Part shown: one piece after another, positions 42,595 to 51,910 of the stretch | Layout: every line of letters starts with the position of its first letter | Position numbering within the stretch: the stretch's first letter is position 1 | From: Flaviflagellibacter sp963786225 | GTDB lineage: Bacteria > Pseudomonadota > Alphaproteobacteria > Rhizobiales > Methylopilaceae | Assembly (NCBI GenBank): GCA_963786225.1 | Contig: CAWAYQ010000016.1 | Span: forward strand, 310,001-374,000 | Length of the DNA stretch: 64,000 nt | Direction: 5' to 3' | Program-made: the position numbers and the translations under genes | Notes under the pieces: model-generated | Told to the model about the DNA's origin: nothing | Databases searched by the model: none | The model's input: the letters and a program-made list of their open reading frames with translations, nothing else

Positions 42595-43548
42595 CTACAC
42601 CTCGTGGACGGGTCCGGCGGGGATGATCCGGTACGGGTTGATGTTGACGTGGCTCCAGTAATAGTGCGTACGGATGTGCTTGAAGACAACCGTCTCCGCG
42701 ACGCCCGGCATGCGATAGAGCCGCGACCGGTAATCGCGCAGGAAGCGGTAATCCTGGATGCGCCGGATATTGCATTTGAAATGACCGACATAGACCGCAT
42801 CGAAACGGATGAGCGTCGTGAAAAGCCGCCAGTCGGCTTCGGTCACATGGTCGTTGCTGACAAGATAGTCGGAGCGCGATAGCCGCTCTTCCAGCTGATC
42901 GAGCGTCGCGAACAGCTTCTGCACGGCCTCGTCATAGGCTTCCTGCGTGGTCGCGAAGCCCGTTTTGTAAACGCCGTTGTTCACACTGTCGTAGACGATC
43001 GCGTTGACGGCATCGATCTCGGCACGCTTGGCCAGCGGATAGAAATCGTCGCGGGACGGCGTAAAGGCGTCGAATGCCGTGTTGAACATCCGGATGATCT
43101 CGGAGCTCTCATTCGAGACAATGGTGCCGCGCTTCTTGTCCCACAGGATCGGCACGGTCGAGCGGCCGGAATAATCGGGTTTGGCGGCAAGATAGACTTC
43201 GTACAGACGCGTCTTGCCGAGAACCTCGTCCGGCGTCGATCCCGGAAAGTCGCCGAACACCCAGCCTTCATTGCCCATGCGAGGATCGACCACCGAAACC
43301 GAGATCGCATGTTCGAGCTTCTTCAGGACGCGAAAGAGCAGGGTCCGGTGGGCCCAGGGGCAGGCGTAGGAAACGTAGAGATGATAGCGCCCGGCCTCCG
43401 CCGGAAAGCCGCCTTCGCCGGTCGGCCCCGCGCTGCCGTCGGGCGTGACCCAGTTTCGAAACTGCGAATCCTCGCGAACGAACCGGCCTCCGGTCCTGGA
43501 TGTATCATACCATTTGTCATGCCAGACGCCGTCGACGAGCAGTCCCAT
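42595..43548 (-). CDS. Glutathionyl-hydroquinone reductase (ECM4/YqjG/xi-class GST)
   Basis: A 317-aa xi-class glutathione transferase-like enzyme. It starts MGLLVDGVWHDKWYDT, a near-signature of the family, with FRNWVTPDG, then the catalytic Cys in YVSYACPWAHRTL, VPILWDKK..IVSNESSEIIRMFN and YVGHFKCNIRRI. It reduces glutathionyl-(hydro)quinones using glutathione. The ATG at 43548 follows GGGGAAG. In-frame starts further upstream at 43581 and 43650 would add 11-34 residues. Confidence 0.92.
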   Translation of the reverse strand: MGLLVDGVWHDKWYDTSRTGGRFVREDSQFRNWVTPDGSAGPTGEGGFPAEAGRYHLYVSYACPWAHRTLLFRVLKKLEHAISVSVVDPRMGNEGWVFGDFPGSTPDEVLGKTRLYEVYLAAKPDYSGRSTVPILWDKKRGTIVSNESSEIIRMFNTAFDAFTPSRDDFYPLAKRAEIDAVNAIVYDSVNNGVYKTGFATTQEAYDEAVQKLFATLDQLEERLSRSDYLVSNDHVTEADWRLFTTLIRFDAVYVGHFKCNIRRIQDYRFLRDYRSRLYRMPGVAETVVFKHIRTHYYWSHVNINPYRIIPAGPVHEV

Positions 43549-43599
43549 GCACTTCCCCAGCCTGTCGTGTTTGACCGGCATCTCGAACGGACCCGGCTG

Positions 43600-43621
43600 C
43601 GTGTGTCCGCACCTACACACG
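43600..43621. promoter_or_regulatory. Inverted repeat upstream of the glutathionyl-hydroquinone reductase gene
   Basis: CGTGTGT (43600-43606) and ACACACG (43615-43621) with an 8-bp spacer lie about 55 bp upstream of the reductase start. This could be an operator. The 43549-43848 gap otherwise shows no gene, only the presumed promoters of the two divergent genes. Confidence 0.3.
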
Positions 43622-43848
43622 CGATACTTGTATAATTTACCATCAGACACGGGTTAGGGGAAGGCTGAACCTGCCCAATTGCGCGACATCCGGCGGCGTG
43701 GTAATCGCGCCGCCACTGGGAAGAGAGAAACCAATGCCCATTCTGCGACGACAGATGTTTCCGGCGCGCTTTGCGCCCCTGAACGGCCGCTGAGTTTCCT
43801 GAGGGAGCGAGGCGGCAAAGTCCCAATGCCGTCGCGAGAACGCTCCCT

Positions 43849-44349
43849 ATGACGTCGCTTCCCCTCGATATCCTGCCCGAGACGCCGGACTATTCCGACG
43901 CGATCGACAAGCTTCACGAACGTGGCTTTGGCCCCGGCCGCTTCGCGCGCACAGCCTTCCGGCTGCGCGAGGGCGCAGCACCGCTTCCCGGCCTGAATTT
44001 CATCGCGCGGGTGGGGACGCTCCTTGTGGGCTCCGTCAGGCTCTCGCCGATCCGTATCGGCGAGACGCCCGCAATTATTCTCGGACCTCTTGCCGTCGAG
44101 CCGGCCTTCGCCAACCGGGGCATCGGCACGGCCTTGATGAAGGCCTCTCTCGATGCGGCGCGGACCGGCGGCCACAAGCTTGTCATGCTGGTCGGCGACG
44201 AGCCGTTCTACGGGAAAGTGGGCTTCCGGCGCGTTCCACATGGGCAGGTGATGTTGCCGGGCCCGGTCGATCCCAACCGGCTGCTCATCTGCGAATTGCA
44301 GCCGGGCGCGTTCGAAGGCGTGAAAGGCATGGCCGAGGCCGAAGTCTGA
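43849..44349 (+). CDS. GNAT-family N-acetyltransferase, YhbS-like
   Basis: A 166-aa acetyltransferase with the GNAT fold: LVGSVRLSPIRIG, ILGPLAVEPAFANRGIGTALMKASLDAARTGG (acetyl-CoA motif A, key R-GIG), VMLVGDEPFYGKVGF. The ending VGDEPFY.KVGF is typical of the YhbS-type subgroup. The substrate is unknown. Confidence 0.88.
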   Translation: MTSLPLDILPETPDYSDAIDKLHERGFGPGRFARTAFRLREGAAPLPGLNFIARVGTLLVGSVRLSPIRIGETPAIILGPLAVEPAFANRGIGTALMKASLDAARTGGHKLVMLVGDEPFYGKVGFRRVPHGQVMLPGPVDPNRLLICELQPGAFEGVKGMAEAEV

Positions 44350-44352
44350 GCG

Positions 44353-44550
44353 TCACGGCACGGCAGGCGCTTTCATCCCGCCTTCGATTCTAAGCTCGGC
44401 CGGTAGCCCGTCCGCGATGGTCAGGCTGATCGCCGGGACCACGGCCTCGAACGCGGCTTCCTTGGTGACGTAGGGACCGGTCTCCTCGCCGTCATGGACC
44501 ACGAACCATTTCTCACCGCGAGACACGACCTCGTAGAACGCCGTTTCCAT
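44353..44550 (-). CDS. Small hypothetical protein
   Basis: A 65-aa protein (METAFYEVVSRGEKWFVVHDGEETGPYVTKEAAFEAVV, shown by its repeat-like FYEVVSRGEKWFVVHDG and TKEAAFEA). It resembles small DUF2188-like single-domain proteins that carry a W-VVHDG core, but this is only a pattern resemblance. The ribosome-binding site GGGAGGAG directs translation to ATG 44550 rather than the upstream TTG. It converges with the acetyltransferase gene. Confidence 0.7.
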   Translation of the reverse strand: METAFYEVVSRGEKWFVVHDGEETGPYVTKEAAFEAVVPAISLTIADGLPAELRIEGGMKAPAVP

Positions 44551-44631
44551 GCTGTCTCCTCCCAAGAACTTGATGAGAAAAAGCGGAGGAGGGCCGGAAG
44601 GTTCCCGCTTATAGGTCCCGCTCGCAGGTCG

Positions 44632-46695
44632 TCAGCGACCTTCGCGCGCCCAGGCTGCGGTGACCGAGGCCAAGAGAAGGAGCAGGCCGATCAGGCCCGC
44701 GAAGACCGGAAACATATTGAGGCCGCGCACGACGCTCGCGCCCGCCTCGCGGACGCCGATCCAGTCCGAGCCCGAGGCGCGGGCGCCCGCCCGCACCTGC
44801 AGAAGGCGCGGCAGTTCCACGCTGCCGTCATCCTTTGCGATGCGCCGAACGGAACCGCCGGTCGCCCCGGCGATCGGCTGCAGGCGCTCCGTGGTCGAGG
44901 CGATCTCCTGGAACTCGCGCGGATTGGCCGGCCCAAGATTGGCGATGGCCGTGAAGGTGCCGTCCTCAGCGCGGTAGAGGCCCTGTTCGTCGGTATCGAC
45001 CGTGGCACGGAAGAGGCCGGGTTCCGCTTGCGTCAGCGTGATCGTGCGTGTCGCGCCGGACGGGAATGTGAGCGTCACCGGCGGTGCGGCATCGCTCATC
45101 GTCTGGCGTTCTATGGAGAGCGTGCCGCCGCGCCCGCTCATGCGCAGAGCCTCTTCTTCAAGATCGGGCTCCTTCATCAGCCAGTGGACGAGGCGGCGCA
45201 GAAGATCGAGATGCGGCCCGCCGCCCTGGAACCCGCGGGCCCACAGCCAGGCATGGTCGGAAAGAAACAGCGCGACGCGGCCCTGGTCCTCGTGGGAGAG
45301 CACGAGCAGCGGCCGGTCGTCCGGGCCCGACATCAGGGGTTCAGCGCCGCGCGCTCGCGTCTCGACGATGCGGAACCATTCGCTCCAGGTGGGGTCGGCG
45401 CCGCCGCCCGGCAGGTCGCGTGTCACGGGGTGGCGGTTGCCGGCATCGGTGACAAGGGGCTTGTAGGCCCGCTCGATCACGCCACCGAGCGGGGTCGCGG
45501 GCAAGACATCGCCCAACGGTGTTTCGGACAGGCTTCCCGGCCCGGCATAGTCCGGACCCGCCGCGACCAGAACCGCGCCGCCCTTTCGTACATACTGTGC
45601 GATGTTGTCGAAATACAGCAGAGGCAGAATGCCCTGCCGCGCGTAGCGATCGAAGATGATGAGGTCGAAATCCTCGATCTTGGTCACAAACAGTTCGCGC
45701 GTCGGGAAGGCGATCAGCGAAAGTTCGTTGATCGGCGTGCCGTCCTGCTTTTCCGGCGGGCGCAGAATGGTGAAGTGCACGAGATCCACATTCGCATCGG
45801 CCTTCAGAAGATTGCGCCATGTGCGCTCGCCGGAATGCGGCTCGCCGGAGACGAGCAGCACCCGCAGTTTTTCGCGCACGCCCTCGATGGAGAGCGCGGC
45901 ACGATTGTTGAGCAGGGTCAGTTCGTCGGGTGCCTGCGCGGCTTCAAGTTCGACCACGTTCGGGCCCGCATGCGTGATCGGCACCTCGATCTCTGCGTCG
46001 TGGCCCGGCACGACGATCAGGCGCGCGATCTCTTCTCCGTCGCGCCGTGCGACAACGCCGATGGAGCCTTGTTGCGTAAAGCCCGTATCCTCGACCCGGA
46101 AGCCGACCATTTGCGTCTTGTCGACGATACCGAAGCGCGGGGTCGCCGTCAGAACCACACGCCGGTCGCGTTCGTTCGGACGGCCGGTCACGAGGCCATG
46201 GACCGGCGCGGTGAACCCGAGCGCGGCGGCGTTTTCGGGCACGTCGTGCACGACACCGTCGGTGATCATGATCGCGCCCGCCACCCGATCAGGGGGAACA
46301 TCGGCCATGCCGGCCTGCAGCGCCTTGAACAGTTCGGTGCCGTCCGATCCCTGCGCCGGGCTCTCGATCACGCGGATCTCGGTGTGGGGGAGAGCCTTTG
46401 CCCGGGCCTCGATTTGCTTCAGCGCCTCGGCGGTGCGCGCATCCCGGCCGTCGAGCGACTGACTTGCGCTCTTGTCGACGACGACGGCGAGCACATTGTC
46501 GAGGCCCTCGCGCTCCTCGTGTGTGAAGGAAGGATTGGCGATGGCGAGAAACAGAAGCGCGATGCCACCGGCGCGCAGGGTCGCGCCACGCGGGCGAAAC
46601 ACGGCGAGCGCTATAAGTGCAATCAGGGCCAGCACGCCGAATGCGACGAGCGGCCAGAAGCTGATGAGGGGGGCGAAGGCGATGTTGAGGTTCAT
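44632..46695 (-). CDS. Membrane protein with glutamine amidotransferase-like domain, last gene of the MoxR operon
   Basis: A 687-aa protein. The N-terminus has two membrane helices (WPLVAFGVLALIALIALAVF; AGGIALLFLAIANP). A vWA-like segment follows (VLAVVVDKSASQSLDGRD, GAIMITDGVVHD), with DKSAS as a MIDAS-type motif. The middle shows a class I glutamine amidotransferase-like fold (KIEDFDLIIFDRYARQGILP, YVRKGGAVLVAAGPDYAG). A last membrane helix lies near the C-terminus (MFPVFAGLIGLLLLLASVTAA). It ends an operon with moxR, DUF58 and DUF4159 genes. Such clusters are thought to act as chaperone or envelope-stress systems, but its exact role is unknown. Confidence 0.82.
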   Translation of the reverse strand: MNLNIAFAPLISFWPLVAFGVLALIALIALAVFRPRGATLRAGGIALLFLAIANPSFTHEEREGLDNVLAVVVDKSASQSLDGRDARTAEALKQIEARAKALPHTEIRVIESPAQGSDGTELFKALQAGMADVPPDRVAGAIMITDGVVHDVPENAAALGFTAPVHGLVTGRPNERDRRVVLTATPRFGIVDKTQMVGFRVEDTGFTQQGSIGVVARRDGEEIARLIVVPGHDAEIEVPITHAGPNVVELEAAQAPDELTLLNNRAALSIEGVREKLRVLLVSGEPHSGERTWRNLLKADANVDLVHFTILRPPEKQDGTPINELSLIAFPTRELFVTKIEDFDLIIFDRYARQGILPLLYFDNIAQYVRKGGAVLVAAGPDYAGPGSLSETPLGDVLPATPLGGVIERAYKPLVTDAGNRHPVTRDLPGGGADPTWSEWFRIVETRARGAEPLMSGPDDRPLLVLSHEDQGRVALFLSDHAWLWARGFQGGGPHLDLLRRLVHWLMKEPDLEEEALRMSGRGGTLSIERQTMSDAAPPVTLTFPSGATRTITLTQAEPGLFRATVDTDEQGLYRAEDGTFTAIANLGPANPREFQEIASTTERLQPIAGATGGSVRRIAKDDGSVELPRLLQVRAGARASGSDWIGVREAGASVVRGLNMFPVFAGLIGLLLLLASVTAAWAREGR

Positions 46696-46703
46696 CCCCG
46701 CTC

Positions 46704-49502
46704 CTACTGGCCGAGCCGTTCGAGCAGCGCCGGAATGTGAACCTGATCGGCTTTGTAATTACCGGTCAGGGCGTACATCACGATGTTGATGCCGGCCCGA
46801 TAGGCGAGTTCACGCTGCCGCGAATCCGAGGGCACGGTCGGCAGGATGGTTTGCCCGTTTTCGTTGACCGCCCATGCCCCCGCGAAGTCGTTCGCCGTTA
46901 TGAGGATCGGCGAAACGCCGTCGCCCGAACGAACGGGCGCAACCTCGCCGCTTTCCTGCTCTTCGGCCGTTGGCATGGCCTCGACCCAGAGCGGGCCATC
47001 CCGGAAACGCCCCGGAAAGTTGGGCAGGAGATAGAAGCTTTTCGTCAGAACGTGATCGGCCGGGACCTGTTCGAGTTCCGGAATGTCGAGGCCGGACAGA
47101 ATGCGGCGCAGGGCCTGAACCCCGGCGGGAGACGTGCCCGAGGAAAAGATCGCATCGCGCGTGTCGAACAGGATCGTGCCGCCGCGTTTCATGTAGGCGT
47201 CGATGCGCGAAAGGGCCTCCGGCGACGGTGCGGGGGCCGTCTCCGACACCGGCCAGTAGATCAGCGGATAGAACGCCATCTCGTCCTTCGCCGGATCGAG
47301 GCCGACGGGCTCGCCGGGTTCGAACGCGGTGCGCGACGAAAGCTGGGCCCCGAGGCCGCGCAGGCCCGCCTCGCTGATCTGGTCGATCTCCCGATCGCCG
47401 GTGACGACATAAGCGAGGCGCGTTTTCAGCGCCGCATCGATCATGCGCTGGTCGGTCTGCGCATCGGCATGCGGTGTAAAGACAAACACTGCCGCGAACA
47501 CGAGCATGGCGGCGGCGGAGCGGCGGCGGAGCGCGGCGAGGCGGCCCGACATCAGCAGCATGACGATCGTATCGACGAGGAACGCTGCGAGCGCCCCCGC
47601 GAGGAGCCAGGGCGCGAGCGGCGTCGGCTCGGCTGATGCGTAGCCGCGCACATTGGCCGGCAGTCCGGACAGATCAAGCCGCGCCAGTTTGGCGTCGGGC
47701 GCAAGGGTGTTGACGGCGATGAAGCCGTCCGGAGGGCCGTAGATGCCCGGCGGATGATCCGGTGTCGCAGCGGTGAGACCCGTTGCGGGAATTGGCCGCG
47801 CGGTCGGGGGCGGACTGCGGAAGGCGCCGAAGCCGTCGAGCGTACGCGTGGGGGAAAGGGTGGCCGCTTCACTCTGTTGCGCGCCTGCAGCAGGCGCGCC
47901 GCTGCCAGTGGCGGCGGGAGCCGCTTCGCCCGCAAGCGCGATGGTACGGCGCAGCATGTCGACGAAGAGACCTGAAATCGGAAGATTCGACCAGACCGTG
48001 TCGGCGGTGACGTGGAAGAGGACAAGCAGACCGGCCTCTTCGCGCGCGGCCGTGACGAGCGGCGTACCGTCGGCGAGCACGGCCCATGAGCGGCTTGCGA
48101 GGTCGGGCTCGGGCTCAGCCAGAACCTGCCGATTGACCAGGATTTCGTCCGGCACCGGCAGTCCCGCGAACGGGCTGGCCGCCGGGAACTCGCCGAGTTT
48201 CTGTGGTGACGACCATGCCAGGGCGCCGCCGAGAACACGGCCGCCGCGCCTTAGCCGGACCGGGACGAGATCATCGCTTTCCGCTGCCGCGAGACGCGAC
48301 CCGGCGAAGCGTATGAGAACGCCGCCCTTCGTCATCCAATCGCGCACGGCTGTGCTCGCTTCGGGCGTGATCGTGCCGACATCGGCCAAGACGATGACGG
48401 GCACGCCGTCGCCGATAAAGCGCAAAATGGCTTCGGAGGGATTTCCCGCATTGGCCGGCCGGACATCGGCGAAGGGCTCGAGCGCGCGTGTCAGATAATA
48501 GACCGGCGAGAGCAGCGGCTGGGCCGTATCGGCGCTTGCCCCGGACACGACGCCGACCGCGCGGCGCCGCCATCTTTCGTCGAGAAGCTGGACGCCCGCC
48601 GCCGAGCGGCCGTTCGTAATCTCCAGCCGGGCGACTTCGTTGCGAAGTTCGATCGGCAGTTCGAGGCGCGCCAAAGTTTCGGTGTCGGCCGGGCCGAACA
48701 TGAACTGCGTTTCGCCGAGCGGGCGGCCGCGCAGATCGAAGGCGCTCACAAGGCCCGATTCTCCTGCGCCGGTATCGGCGCGGAGAACGCGGGCCGTCAG
48801 CGCCTGCGGTGTGTTGTCGGCGCCGGCCAGGCCGCGCGCGGTGCGATCTGGCGTATGTACAGTGAGGCGGCTGTCGCTGCCGAGCTTTGCCAGCGCCTCG
48901 GCGAAGGCGCGTCCGTTGCCCGTCTCGAGTCCGCCTGCGAGCCAGACCAGATCCGTGCCCGGCGCGCGCGCGGTGATCTTCGCCAAAGCGGGAAGATGCA
49001 CCGCGCGATCGCGGACGAAGGGCTGGGGCACGAGCGCGCGCAATTTCTCGCGCGCCGCGGAGCCGGTGCCGAGCGTTATGTCCTGCGGCTCGCCGTTGAG
49101 GCCGAGGACGGCGATGGGCCGGCCCTCCGCCTCGGCGGCGGCGATGGCCGCATCGGCGGTTTCCATTCGCGCATCCCAATCGGCGGCGGCAGGCCAGTCG
49201 TCATCGATCAGCAGAACGAGCGGTCCGCCTCCGGGAGGCGCGGCCGGAGTGGGGTTCAGGATGGGCGCCGCCAGTGCCAGGATGACAAGCGCGGCAAGTC
49301 CGAGCCGCAACGCTACCAGCCACCACGGCGTGCGCGCGGCGGTTTCTTCCTTCGGCACGACGTCGAGCAACAGCCTCAGCGGCGGGAAATCCACGCTTCT
49401 CGGCCGCGGCGGGACGAGCCGTAGCAGAAAATACAGAGCGGGAAGGCTCGCCAGCGCGAGGAGAAGCCAGGGGTTGAGGAATGCCAGGGGAAGGCCTGTC
49501 AT
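46704..49502 (-). CDS. DUF4159 domain-containing membrane protein with BatA-like N-terminus
   Basis: A 932-aa protein. The N-terminus is BatA-like (FLNPWLLLALASLPALYFLLRL and a second helix LRLGLAALVILALAAPIL). A long extracytoplasmic region with a vWA-like strand (PLVLLIDDDWPAA) follows. A membrane helix near residue 650 (WLLAGALAAFLVDTIVMLLM) and a signal-like helix come next, and residues about 700-930 form DUF4159 (RLAYVVTGDREIDQISEAGLRGLG, MAFYPLIYWPV, MKRGGTILFDTRD, NIVMYALTGNYKADQVH). It is part of the moxR operon. The function is not established. Confidence 0.88.
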   Translation of the reverse strand: MTGLPLAFLNPWLLLALASLPALYFLLRLVPPRPRSVDFPPLRLLLDVVPKEETAARTPWWLVALRLGLAALVILALAAPILNPTPAAPPGGGPLVLLIDDDWPAAADWDARMETADAAIAAAEAEGRPIAVLGLNGEPQDITLGTGSAAREKLRALVPQPFVRDRAVHLPALAKITARAPGTDLVWLAGGLETGNGRAFAEALAKLGSDSRLTVHTPDRTARGLAGADNTPQALTARVLRADTGAGESGLVSAFDLRGRPLGETQFMFGPADTETLARLELPIELRNEVARLEITNGRSAAGVQLLDERWRRRAVGVVSGASADTAQPLLSPVYYLTRALEPFADVRPANAGNPSEAILRFIGDGVPVIVLADVGTITPEASTAVRDWMTKGGVLIRFAGSRLAAAESDDLVPVRLRRGGRVLGGALAWSSPQKLGEFPAASPFAGLPVPDEILVNRQVLAEPEPDLASRSWAVLADGTPLVTAAREEAGLLVLFHVTADTVWSNLPISGLFVDMLRRTIALAGEAAPAATGSGAPAAGAQQSEAATLSPTRTLDGFGAFRSPPPTARPIPATGLTAATPDHPPGIYGPPDGFIAVNTLAPDAKLARLDLSGLPANVRGYASAEPTPLAPWLLAGALAAFLVDTIVMLLMSGRLAALRRRSAAAMLVFAAVFVFTPHADAQTDQRMIDAALKTRLAYVVTGDREIDQISEAGLRGLGAQLSSRTAFEPGEPVGLDPAKDEMAFYPLIYWPVSETAPAPSPEALSRIDAYMKRGGTILFDTRDAIFSSGTSPAGVQALRRILSGLDIPELEQVPADHVLTKSFYLLPNFPGRFRDGPLWVEAMPTAEEQESGEVAPVRSGDGVSPILITANDFAGAWAVNENGQTILPTVPSDSRQRELAYRAGINIVMYALTGNYKADQVHIPALLERLGQ

Positions 49503-50428
49503 CCCGCCAGCCTCTTGCCGCGGATTTCGTTCGGCCGTTCAGTCAGCTGAGAATAGAGGGCAAGCAGGGCCTCGGAAGCCGGACGGTCGGTGCGGTGAAG
49601 CGCTGTCGACCAGCCGAGCGGGCTCGCGATGAGGCGCAACGCCTCGCGATGCGCTCTCAGACGCACTCCGTATTCGTCGCGCAGATCCTGGGCGCGTCCC
49701 AAGGTGAACCGGGTCATGATCTCAGGATCTATGAACTCCGTGCGCCCTGAAAAGGGGAAGGTCTCTTCGACCGGGTCCGATATGGCCACGATATGGCCTC
49801 GCGCACCGTTTCCGGCGAGGCCCCGGATCGCGGTCGCAATCTCGGCCTCCGGCTCCAGGAAGTCGCCGATGAGCACGGCTTCGGAGAGTTGGGACAGCGG
49901 CTGGGCGGCCGGCATCTGTTCGTCGGACGCCGCCGCTATCAATCGTTCGGCCAGAACATCGACGGCGCGGCGGCTCGCGGTCGGCGCGCCGAGGCCAATC
50001 AGTCCGACGCGCTCGCCCCCGCGCACCAGAACATCCGCCAGCGCAAGGGCCATGATAATTGCGCGTTCGAGCTTTGAATCCTCGGCGAGGTCCGAGCGGT
50101 ACGACATCGAGCGTGAACGGTCGATCCAGATCCAGACCGTGTGCGCCGCTTCCCATTCCTGTTCCCGGACATAGAGGTGATCGCCAAGGGCGGAGCGCCG
50201 CCAGTCGATGCGCGCTGCGGATTCGCCCGGCGAGTAGCGGCGGAACTGCCAGAAACTTTCGCCGGGGCCCGCGCGGCGGCGGCCGTGCAGGCCGTGGATG
50301 ATCGATGCCGAGGTACGGCGTGCCGCGACGACGAGGCGCGGCATCGCTGCCGCGAGAGTCAGGGCCGCCGCGTTGTGGCGGGGAGCAACCGCTACTTCCT
50401 TCGGGTCGAGTGTCCTCGCGCGGACCAT
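49499..50428 (-). CDS. DUF58 domain-containing protein
   Basis: A 309-aa cytosolic protein with the DUF58 core GLHGRRRAGPGESFWQFRRYSPGESAARIDWRRSA, key residues RRRAGPGE, RYSPGES and IDWR. A vWA-like part carries WIWIDRSRSMSY, a MIDAS-like D-S-S motif. DUF58 proteins are the standard partner of MoxR ATPases. The gene lies 6 bp downstream of moxR and overlaps the next start. Confidence 0.92.
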   Translation of the reverse strand: MVRARTLDPKEVAVAPRHNAAALTLAAAMPRLVVAARRTSASIIHGLHGRRRAGPGESFWQFRRYSPGESAARIDWRRSALGDHLYVREQEWEAAHTVWIWIDRSRSMSYRSDLAEDSKLERAIIMALALADVLVRGGERVGLIGLGAPTASRRAVDVLAERLIAAASDEQMPAAQPLSQLSEAVLIGDFLEPEAEIATAIRGLAGNGARGHIVAISDPVEETFPFSGRTEFIDPEIMTRFTLGRAQDLRDEYGVRLRAHREALRLIASPLGWSTALHRTDRPASEALLALYSQLTERPNEIRGKRLAG

Positions 50429-50434
50429 CCGTTC

Positions 50435-51439
50435 TCAGCCGATCCGTTCGGTCAGGCGGCTGACGATGTCGGAGATCGTCTGTCCTTCGGCGCGGGCGGC
50501 GAAGGTCAGCGCCATGCGATGCTTCAGGATCGGCTCGGCCAGTTCGATCACATCGTCGACCGAGGGCGCGAAGCGTCCGTCGACCAGCGCGCGGGCGCGG
50601 ACGGCCAGCATCAGCGACTGACTGGCGCGCGGACCGGGGCCCCAGGCGATCAACGGCGCGGTGGAGGGATCGGCGGTTTCGGGGCGCGCCGAGCGCACGA
50701 GATCGAGGATCGCATCGACCACGCTGTCGCCGACCGGCAGCCGCCGGATCAGGCGCTGGGCTGCCATGAGTTCGTCGGCCTTCATGGCCTGACGGGGCTT
50801 GGCTTCCTCGGCACCCGTGGTCTCCAGAAGGATGCGCCGCTCGTCGGCGCGGCCGGGATAGGCGACGTCGATCTGCATCAGGAAACGGTCGAGCTGGGCT
50901 TCGGGCAGGGGATAGGTGCCTTCCTGCTCAAGGGGGTTCTGGGTCGCCAGAACATGGAACGGACGGGGCAGGTCGTATCGTACGCCCGCGACCGTGACGT
51001 GATGCTCCTGCATGGCCTGCAGCAGCGCCGACTGGGTGCGTGGGCTGGCGCGGTTGATCTCGTCGGCCATCAGGAGCTGGGCGAAGATCGGCCCGGCGAG
51101 GAAGCGGAAGGTGCGGTTGCCCTTGGCATCTTCTTCCAGCACTTCCGACCCGAGAATGTCGGAAGGCATCAGGTCCGGCGTGAACTGAATGCGGCGGGCG
51201 TCGAGACCGAGAACGGTGCCGAGGGCGTCGACGAGTTTCGTCTTGGCAAGGCCCGGCACGCCGACGAGGAGCGCATGGGAGCCGCACAGCACCGTGAGAA
51301 GCGCGCGTTCGACCACGAGGTCCTGTCCGAAGATCACCTCGCCCAGCGCCTCCTTGGCGGCGGTGACCTGGTCAACGATAGCCTCCGCGTTGCGGAGGAT
51401 TGCGTCGTCGAGGGCTTCGGCGTTGGTGCTGCGGCTCAT
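50435..51439 (-). CDS. MoxR-family AAA+ ATPase
   Basis: A 334-aa AAA+ ATPase of the AAA_3 (MoxR) family: Walker A-like GVPGLAKT, IQFTPDLMPSDILGSEV, GPIFAQLLMADEINRASPRTQSALLQAM (Walker B ADEINR) and sensor motif VLATQNPLEQEGTYPLPEAQLDRFL. MoxR proteins are thought to act as chaperones that mature vWA or metalloprotein partners. It is the first gene of the four-gene operon; start ATG 51439 follows AAGGAG. Confidence 0.95.
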   Translation of the reverse strand: MSRSTNAEALDDAILRNAEAIVDQVTAAKEALGEVIFGQDLVVERALLTVLCGSHALLVGVPGLAKTKLVDALGTVLGLDARRIQFTPDLMPSDILGSEVLEEDAKGNRTFRFLAGPIFAQLLMADEINRASPRTQSALLQAMQEHHVTVAGVRYDLPRPFHVLATQNPLEQEGTYPLPEAQLDRFLMQIDVAYPGRADERRILLETTGAEEAKPRQAMKADELMAAQRLIRRLPVGDSVVDAILDLVRSARPETADPSTAPLIAWGPGPRASQSLMLAVRARALVDGRFAPSVDDVIELAEPILKHRMALTFAARAEGQTISDIVSRLTERIG

Positions 51440-51619
51440 CGGGGCTCCTTGGATAGTGTACGCAACTTCCGGGCCGTCAGCAGCCCTCGCTTGCATGGCT
51501 CACATATCTTCAGGGTATGGTGTGTGGTTGAAAAGGGCGAGAGCGTGACGGCACACAATTGAGCGAGCCCCTTCGGGCACTATTAACTCAAATGCCGCAG
51601 GCGAACGGTTTAAGGCTTC

Positions 51620-51910
51620 ATGATCCGCACATTGGTTCCGAGTATACTTCTCTTCTGCCTGCCCTTCGGGCTGTATTTTCTCTGGCTCGGCTTCCAGAAG
51701 AAGCGCGATGCCGAAGAAGCGATCGACAAGCGCAAACATTTCTCCTGGATCGCAATCGTGGGACTCGTGCTTGCGGTTGGCGGGTTTGTGTTCTTCACCG
51801 ATTTCCGCGGCGCGACGCCGGACGAAGTCTACATTCCGCCGAGCTATAAAGATGGAAAACTGGTGCCCGGCCATTTCGCGCCTGCCCCGCCTCGGACTCC
51901 GGCGCCGTGA
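51620..51910 (+). CDS. Small membrane protein upstream of cca, DUF6111-like
   Basis: A 96-aa protein with two membrane helices (TLVPSILLFCLPFGLYFLWL; HFSWIAIVGLVLAVGGFVFF) and a Pro-rich tail (YIPPSYKDGKLVPG). It overlaps the start of the tRNA nucleotidyltransferase gene by four bases (GTGA). Similar small membrane proteins sit before cca in other alphaproteobacteria; the DUF6111 label is from memory of that context and is tentative. Confidence 0.75.
   Translation: MIRTLVPSILLFCLPFGLYFLWLGFQKKRDAEEAIDKRKHFSWIAIVGLVLAVGGFVFFTDFRGATPDEVYIPPSYKDGKLVPGHFAPAPPRTPAP

Noticed and set aside
43628..43640. TATAAT on the plus strand before the acetyltransferase gene
   Set aside because: No -35 element at proper spacing, and it lies about 210 bp from the gene start.
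44494..46740. A 748-codon plus-strand frame opposite the MoxR-operon membrane protein
   Set aside because: Arg/Gln/Ala-rich shadow translation; the minus strand encodes recognisable membrane helices and domains.
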